The translations under genes were made by a program, and so were the position numbers. Source: Azorinus chamasolen (Eukaryota; Mollusca; Bivalvia; Cardiida; Solecurtidae). Taken from it: a stretch of 64,000 nucleotides of DNA. The stretch is from the NCBI GenBank assembly GCA_963576725.1, contig OY755242.1, positions 63,616,324 to 63,680,323 on the forward strand, in the 5' to 3' direction. Positions 51,601 through 60,910 of the stretch are shown piece by piece; position 1 is the first letter of the stretch, and each line of letters begins with the position of its first letter. The notes beneath the pieces are model-generated. The model was not told the DNA's origin. It saw only the letters and a list, made by a program, of their open reading frames with translations, and ran no database searches.

Positions 51601-54600
51601 ATGCAAACAGAGCAGACCCAGATCAGACGGCTCCTATAGGAGCCATCTGATCTGGGTCTACTCTGTTTGCAAAGACCTAGAAAAGCGAGTTTTATTATTT
51701 AACCCTTCGTTTGCTGTTCACGCCAGGGTCTGCACTATTTACAAGTTGATTGTGCAACCAATGCACTCCAGAGCAGTAATTGCACAGCGATATACTTGTA
51801 CACAGTGAAGATATATGTAATTATACAACAGCGCATGGGTAAAGAAGGAGAAATGTGTTTTAAAATTCAGCAAGAGAAGGGTTATAGGGTTAAACTGCTC
51901 CTAGACAATGTCTGTGTTTGATTGCTGTGGTGTGAGTTGACCCTTTGAATGCTGAAGATGAATAATTTGTCATCATGTAACGAGTATAATTTGCAAGGGA
52001 ATTTAAAATGATATATGTTGCAGATCTTTATCAGAGGACTCCTAGAGGAGTCTTCTGATGATCTGATCTGGTTTTCACAGTTTACAAATGCCAGTATGTT
52101 CATTTCTCCACACTCAATGGGTTAATATTTCATTAACCCATTCCCTCATTGGCTATTTTTAGACCCACCTTTTTGAATAAATCAACCAAAAAGGAGTATT
52201 TACTAGAGAGAAGGGAAATTATAGAATTGTGTAGTTTTTGAAACCATTGTGATAAATAGAGCATTTGCTCCTATGGAGCAAATGCTCTGTTTATCACAAT
52301 GGTTTCAAATAGTGACTTTTACAGAGATATCAAAAGGCATCAAAATGAGGGAATGGGTTAACTGTTATGTCAATAATGAGTAGTAATGGTTCAAACCATG
52401 TTCATTCATCCTGTCCCTGTTCTAGGTTTATTCAAAATTTCAATACCTACTGAATATTCATGGACAAACTAGTTATGATAAAATCTGGTAGGTGGTACAT
52501 TGTAGCCATTTTAGAAAGTAAAGAAACTGTTATTTCAAATTTCATTAGCAAACATAGCAGACCCTGTTTAGAAGGCTCCTATAGGAACCGTCTGATCTGG
52601 GTCTACTCTGATTACAAATATGTGAAAAAGTGTTTATATGAAGGGAAGGGTTAAGTATAATAATAGTATTAATACCAGTGATTGATGATAATATATATAT
52701 TAATAGACATAAATTTTATATGCATGTATGATATTTTATTGTAATCCTAGTCTTGTTTTAAGTTTATTTTGTGCTTTTGCATTTTTTGGTGTCATGGTAA
52801 TTCCTTTTATTGGTTTTTTCTGTATTTTTAGCTCACCAGAGCACAAAGTGCTCAGGGTGAGCTTTTGTGATCGCCTGATGTCTGTCGTCCGTCGGCGTGC
52901 GTCGTTCGTCGTCAGCAATTTGAACCTTTAAAGTTCTTCTCCTCTGAATCTACAGGGGTCTCAGCTTTCATCTTTGGCACATAGCATCATATGTAGGTCC
53001 TCTACAAAAGTTATATAAATTATACCCCTGGGGTCAAAATTGGCCCTGCCCCAGGGGTTTTCAGTTTTCAATAGAAACATATAGTGAAAATTTTGAACAT
53101 CATCTCCTCTAAAACTAGAAGGTCCTCAGCTTTCATATTTGGCACATAGCTTCAACTTCAGGACTTCTACAAAAGTTATATAAATTATGCCCCTAGGGTC
53201 AAAATTGGTCCCACCCCAGGGATTTCCAGTTTTTAATAGCTGACTGCGTAAACAGCCTATGGGATCACCAGTTATGCATAGGAAAAACTTTAAAAATATT
53301 CTTGTCAGAAACTACATGTCCCAGAGCTTAGATATTTGGTGTATAGATGTACTTAGCATAACTTTATGAGTTTTATAAGTATCATAGTTCTGGGGTTAAA
53401 ATTGGCCCTGCCCTGTGTGTATATACTTCTTTACACCAGAAATTACATTCTAAAGGTTTCTCCTTAATATCACTCTTAGCTGAGACCAGTCAGTGGGAGT
53501 TCTTATATAATCACCCTTAGCCTGATCAGTAGAGTAGAAATTGTGTTTAGACAAATAACACACACTCATTTAAGATTGAGAAAACTGTGGTTAATTCTCA
53601 AAATGCAGAATACTCTTAAAGCTTTTTTTCATACCTATGCCCTGCATTAAGCTACCAGCTATCAATATAGAGCATATCTGTTGTGAATTTCAGCTTAACT
53701 CTTTGCATGCTGGGTAATTTTGTCATCTGCTAAATTGTTGTCTGCAGCATATTCACAAGTTATCCTAACTACACACTTTCTTTCTGAGTTTTTCAGAAGT
53801 TCAGTCTCATTGACAAACAGTTCGGATATCAGATCAGGCACCACATTATGTTGGCCCTGATCTGGATCCAAACTGTTTGCATAGGTCATTAGTGGTGGGA
53901 GAATCCCACGACACACTTTCTTTCTAAGTTTTTCAGAAGTTCAGTCTCATTGACAATCAGTTTGGATATCAGATCAGGCACCACATTATGTTGGCCCTGA
54001 TCTGGATCCAAACTGTTTGCATAGGTCATTAGTGGCGGGAGAATCCCACTACACACAGAAGTTCAGTCTCATTTACAAACAATTTGGATATCAGATCAGG
54101 CCCCACATTATGTGGGGCCTGATCTGGATCCAAACTGTTTGCATAGGTCATTAGTGGTGGGAGAATCCGTCTCTAGCATCCAAAGAATACAAGTTCCAGT
54201 GGTCTAATGCTCTATCCATTCTTTCACTACATTCTTTTAGCATCATGTTCAGGTCCTCTACAAAAGTTATATAAATTGTGTCCCTGGGGTCAAAATTGGC
54301 ACCGCCCCTGGGGTGTTAAGTTTTCAATAGAAACATATAGTGAAAACTTTGAAAATCTTCTCCTCTTATTGTCTGGTGAGCGATGTCAGGGCCATTCTGG
54401 CCCTCTTGTTAATAGAAATTATGCAATAGCCTTGGTATAGCCTATCCTGTTGTCCTGAGAGAAGCTCTCATACTTTTTGTATATAACTAAGAATTTTAGC
54501 TCTTTGAAAATTGGGAAATAAGTGTTTGCATTTGCAAACAGTGTAGACCCAGAACAGAGGGTTTTTAGAGAAGTCCTCTGATCCAGGTTTGCACTGTTTG

Positions 54601-57600
54601 ACATTCAAATTCCTCTAGCAAATTTGATCCTTTCATACAAAATGAACTCTGTTATTAAAAAGTAGGGACGGTATTTTTGCTAAAATTTCATAATCACAAT
54701 AAATATGCTGTCACTGTATAGGTATTATCCTCCCAATTTGACCTGAGACTCGATAAAATGTCGGCGTGTTTATCAGGATTGATTGTAATACTCTGTGACA
54801 AAAAAATGGCAAACCTAAAGCCGGTAATAATCATGTTCCTTGAGGATTGTACATTAAAAACCCCTCTAATGCGACCACTTAATGAATAAACATGGCTTTC
54901 TTTATAGCAGGTGGTTGCTTAATGATCAGGAGCTATATGATCAGGAGTTATACAGGAGCTTTCTGCATAACTTTTGTCCTGTATTAAGCTACCACCTGCC
55001 TTTGCCACTGTGAATTATGCCCCTTTTTGCTGGTCGCATTAGAGGGGGTTTACTGTATTCTTATAGTGCATTCTTATACCTTCGGAAATTTATTCGAAGA
55101 TTACCGATGATGATACACGGAATATGCATGAGTCTCATGTCAAGTTGGTAGGATAATATCATGCTACACGTATATTACAAATAATTGAATGTAACTTACA
55201 ATATTTGCATCTGGGTGTTTTATAATGGCATATGTACACAGGATTTTTGGGGTGACTTATTTAGGTCAAGGTCATACATCAAGGTCAAAGGTCATATAGG
55301 GGGCATAGTGTTTCACAAATACATCTTGTTTTAGATGAATATTTATAAGATATGTTTGGTGTTTTGTTAGGCATTATGAAGGTGTGTGAGTTTATATATT
55401 TCTCAGTACTATATATTTCCAATGAGCATTTTCTTATGGTGTTTTGTTTGGCGTTATTAAGGTGTGTGTGAGTTAGTATTTTTCTCAATACTATATATTT
55501 CTAATGGGCATTTTCTTACAGTGTTTTGTTAGGCATTACATGGATATTCATAATTCTTAACCCTTTCCACGTTCTGTGTTTATTACAAATTTCAATACCT
55601 ACTGTCTATTCATGGAAAAAATGGTTATAATGAAATATAAAAGGTGACATTGTAGCCATTTTAGAAAGTAAAGAGACAGATCTTTCAAATTCCATAAGCA
55701 AACTGAGCAGACCCAGATCAGATGGCTCCTATAGGAGCTGTCTGATCTGGGTCTACTCTATTTGCAAATGCTTGAAAACACGTCTAAATGAGGGGAAAGG
55801 GTTAAAACATGCTGTTGTTTAGAAAATTAACTCTTTGGCTGCCTTGCTGCCAATGTCGCTTCTTTGATAACCTATGCAAACAGTTTGGATCCAGATGAGA
55901 CACTGAGTAACACAGCTTCTCATCAGGATCCAAACTGGTTTGTTGCTGATTTTTAAATTGAAAGTGAAGAAAAAAAAGAAGAAAATTGTAACGGACAACA
56001 AAGTTTGCAGGTACACAGTTTGCAGTTGACATAATTCGGCAGTGAAAGAGTTAAAGAAGATGAGGCTTACAGAGAAATTAATTTTTGCCTTATAGAATAT
56101 ATATCTAATAAATCAAATAAATGATTATTAGAAATGCACAAATCTGTGTATAATAATATAACTTAACTACTGCATACAATTATATTGATTAATGTTCATG
56201 TTTTACTTGAATTGTGTTTATCAAAATATTTGTGTACAGTAAACACCATCTAGACCAGATGTATAATTTAGTATAAATATCGGTCTTGGAGACAGGTGGC
56301 TACTTAATGCAGGGTGAAAGTCATGCAAAAAGCTCCTCTAGGAGCTTTCTGCATGATTTTCACCCTGCATTAAGTAGCCACCTGCCTCAAAGTATCAAAA
56401 ATTCTTCTCATATAGAACTCCATTGCATGCATTTATTTCTTTACTCCATAGATACACTTAACCTTATATGCTTTTGCAAACAGAGTAGACCCTGTTCAGA
56501 TATTGCTCTTGTGTGAACAGTCTGATCAAGGTCTGTTCTGGTTATTTATGAAATACTGTAGACTTCATTTGACAGTTTTTGTCTGTGGAAAAGTTCGCTG
56601 TTTATGATGCTATTATACAAATTCAGGTAATCAGTACTCATTCATTCAGTATTACTGAGCCCTTTGCTCCATAGATAAGATATGCCTTTTAATGCCTTTG
56701 CAAACAAAGAAGGCCACGACCTGATGGCCCCTGTCAGAGGCATCTGAACGGGGTCTGTTCTTTTTGCTTTAGGAATTATATAGATCTGATCCTATAGCTT
56801 TAAACAGGACCAAACCTTTTTTAGCTCCACTTTTTCAAAAAGTGGAGCTATTGTCATGACCCTCTCGTCGGCGTCGGTGTCGGCGTCAGCGTTGGTTAAC
56901 CTTTTTGTTAAGGTCCCTTTTCTCAGAAACCATTAAAGATATTTGGTATGTATGTTTACTATCACAAGGGGAACCCATTTCACAAGAGTAGGTAACCCTA
57001 AAATTAATTTTGCCATAGTTATGCCCCTTTTTCGACTTAGATTTTTCATTGTTGGTTAAGTTGGTTATGTTTTATGTTCAGGTCTATGTCTCAGAAACTG
57101 TCTAAGATATTTGGTTCAACTTTGGTATACATGTTAACTATTACAAGGGGGACCCATTTCACAAGGGCAGGTAACTCTAAAATTAATTTTGCTATAGTTA
57201 TCTCCCCTTTCTGACTTAGACTTCCACTACACTATCCAGCACTAAAGAAAGTGGAGCGCGCTGTCTGCGGACAGCTCTTGTTTGTTTATATGCTATTATA
57301 ACTATTGAGCTAAGTAATATTGGTACATATGTTATTTCTTACATGAATATCCATGTTCTAAAGGGTTAATGAATATTCATGAAGTAAAGGTTTAATAAAG
57401 CGTAAATGTATGATGGACTCATTATGTCCTCAAAACAAAGTTGGGTTGTTTTGGGGGTTTTTTTTGGGGGGGGGGGTGACATATTTTGTTCATTAAGCCT
57501 TTACTCCATGAATATTCATGTAAGAAATAATGATGTCATGAATATTAATTAAATTACTTTTTATAATAGCTCATGGACACAAGAAATTTTGGCCATGGCA

Positions 57601-60600
57601 GAAACTGTAAAATCATATCTATATCATGTCAAAAGCAAACGGAGCAGAACCGGATCAGACGGCTCCTATAGGAGCCATTAGATCTGGGTCTATGCTGTTT
57701 GTAAAAATGTAGTAAGGCGTATTTATGGAGTAAATGGTAACAAGTTGAATTTATTATGCCCATAATGCTCATGCAGTAGAATCTGTCTGAACCCTTTCCT
57801 CCATAGGCTATTTTTAGATCCAACCTCTTTGAATAAGTCTACCGAAAAGGAGCATTTACTAGAGGAAAGGAAACATTTAGACTTGTGTAGTAATGAAACC
57901 ATTGTGATAAATAGAGCATTTGCTCCTATGGAGCAAATGCTCTAGTTATCACAATGGTTTCAATAGGTGATTTCTACAGAGGCGTAGAAAGGCGTATTTA
58001 TGGAGGAAAGGGTTAAGTGGCCATCAAAAAAGGGTCTAATTATGGAACTGTAAGGGAGGTTATGGAGGACGATCAACGCCAAAATTGCATCATGCTTTGT
58101 GGCATTTCAGTTTGCTTCATTGTAATTGCATAATGCATTGTGGCATTTCAGTTTGCTTCATGATAAATGCATCCTGCATTGTGGTGTTGAACAGTTTGCT
58201 AAACGATTATTGCATGTCAAGATGGGAGTCCTTCTTTCATTGAAGTTTCTTCAATGACACATGACCCAATGCGGTAAGCCCATAGCAACAAGCATAAAGC
58301 CGAACGACGAACGCCGAAGGCATAATGCACTTCAGCCGAACTCGCCATATAGGTGGCGCTGCATGTAAAACCAGATAATCAAACTACTGAAAGTACTGAG
58401 GATGGATTCAACGTAGATCGAATTAAATGTTTGGTTTGGTTTTTAAATGTTGTTTTGAGCGAAAAAAAGAACATTATTCGGACGTGTGTGTATGGGGGGT
58501 TAATTATTTAAAAAAGATGTTGCCTTTGGTGCAATTTTATTTGTTGCTTTTTTATATCCATCTGATCAGGGTCTGTCTTGTTTGCTGATGGTCTGTCAAA
58601 GATATCATTCTACATAGTTTGCCCTGATAAAATTCACGTGTCCATATGCTATTTCATTGTCATTATTTTTCACATGCATATTCATTGAGTAAAGGGTCAA
58701 CTGTGTAGTACCCTGATCGCCGATGTGTGATAGACCACGCGTAGATCATGTACGGACCGTCTGATCAGGATCTGCTCTGATTGCAAATGGAATTTCATTC
58801 ATCTGTTTATTTAGAATTTCTGAATGACTTCAATGTTCCACCTTCCATATTTTCATTATAATTTTTGGTCCATAAATATTCTGTATAGGTATTGGAATCG
58901 GGACTAAATATAGAACAGGGAAAGGGCTAAGATTACATGTATAAATATAAACATGTCTAATATATCATAAAATAGCATATTTTTATTAGAAATATATTGG
59001 GTTTGAGAAATACATTACATTACATTATTTTCATTTTGTGTACAATATACTTATAATATGTTTACTAACCCTTTCTCTCATGTTAACATCTTTTCACACA
59101 TTTGCAAACACAGCAGACCCAGATCAGATGGCTCCTATAGCAGCTGTCTGATCAGGGTCCGCTCCGTTCGTCAATATAATTGAAAGATGTTTCTTTACTT
59201 TCTAAAATGGCTACACTGTCCCACCTTCCATATTTCATTATAACTATTTTGTCCATGAATATTCAGTAGGTATTTAAATTTTGAATAAACATAGAACAGG
59301 GGAAGGGTTGAAAATAAATTAAGATATGAATAATGATAACTCATGAAGGTGTAATGAAAATATCTGAAATTTTGAACATTGAATACTTTATTTAACGAGG
59401 GTAGCTAAATTAGTCATAATGACTAATCTACCTTGAGGCCCTCAAAACAAGCATTTCATACAAAATACAAGACAGTAAAACACAGATCTATATACACAAG
59501 AAATAAATGTTCAGAAGTTCAGTAATGTTGCGTCTGGATAATTAATAAATGTTGTCTGCTTCAATTTGTAGATTTATTCTTTATGGACACGCATTTGGAT
59601 CCTGATAAAACTCCGAGTGATCCAATCTGTTATCATAGATTTGATTTGCCACTAGCATCCAAATAGTTAATATAAAGCTATAATATAAAGTATTGCACAT
59701 AAAAAAATGAAATGCATAAATGACATCTGACCCCGATTCAGGTGGATGAATGCACGCGCTATTAAAATGACATATTTGTGACGTCATTTACTCACGCTGT
59801 AATTATTATAAATAAGAGAAAATATTTTTGCTCAATACTAATTAATCTAAAATGATCTCTGCTTCAAATTTTTAAAAATGCAAATAGAGAGTAAACTAAT
59901 AGAACCTGATGAGACTTTGAGTTATTAACGATATAGATTAATATATTATTTCTGAAATTCAACCAATTTGCCCAGGGAGAGGGTATACATACTTTTGTGC
60001 ACGCCCTTATTTAGATCTACATTGTTATATGTTTAAATTTCATTTACATTTTCTTAAATTTTCTTCACTTGAGGTCCTCTACAAAAGTTACATAAATTAT
60101 GCCCCTTGTGTCAAAATTGGTTCACCCCAGGACCGGCTAGTTTTCTATAGAAACACATAGTGAAAACTTTGAAAATCTTATCCTCTGATTGTCTGGTGAG
60201 CGATGTCAGGGCCTTTCAGACCCTCATGTTATTATTCTTCTTCTCCCAGCAGTAAATACTCCCCCCCCCCCACACACACACACACCCACACACACTCTCT
60301 CTAATGTAATGGATCAGTAACCCTTCTATTTTTTGTGTGTTTTTTGAAATCCTTCTATTTCTATGTCTTCATAGCGTTTTCCTTCTTTACCTATGTATTC
60401 GGCAAATCACTTCAGCATTTTAGTCGTCCGAGCTGACTAGAGTACGACAAAGACCGGGGCGAAGATGGAACAACGAACCACGCATCAAGCATCAAGCACC
60501 AAGCACCAAGCGCTAAGCAAATAGCACAAAGAATATGTTCCAAAGAAGTTTAAACAATGAAACACATTATTTGACGTTATTATAATCAATAAACAAGTTT

Positions 60601-60871
60601 ACAGAAGGTCAAATGCCGGATCGAGGAAGAAACTTCAAAGAAAGAAGAAAGCACATCGTGACATGCAATAATCATTTAGCATAATGCATTTAACATGAAG
60701 CAAATTGAAATGCCACAAAGCATGATGCAATTTTGGCGTTGATCGTCCTCCATAGGAGGTGATAGCTTAATGTAGGTCAAAAGTAATGTATTACTTTTGC
60801 CCTTCATTAAGCAACCATCTATCTTTTTAGCTCCACTTTTTCAAAAAGTGGAGGTATTGTCATGACCCTCT

Positions 60872-60910
<39 letters not shown>

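Larger units (their letters stand above)
58061..60754. mobile_element. 2.7 kb element with long inverted termini
   Basis: TATGGAGGACGATCAACGCC at 58061 is mirrored at 60735-60754. The match continues inward about 190 bases with gaps (AAAATTGCATCATGCTTTGT, GATTATTGCATGTCA and GAAGTTTCTTC all recur inverted). GGAGGT flanks both sides. No transposase frame remains; C MITEs, a LINE tail and an I fragment sit inside. Confidence 0.68.

Noticed and set aside
57452..57477. G-run as a regulatory quadruplex
   Set aside because: A homopolymer-like G tract in an intron, may be a sequencing artefact; nothing links it to function.
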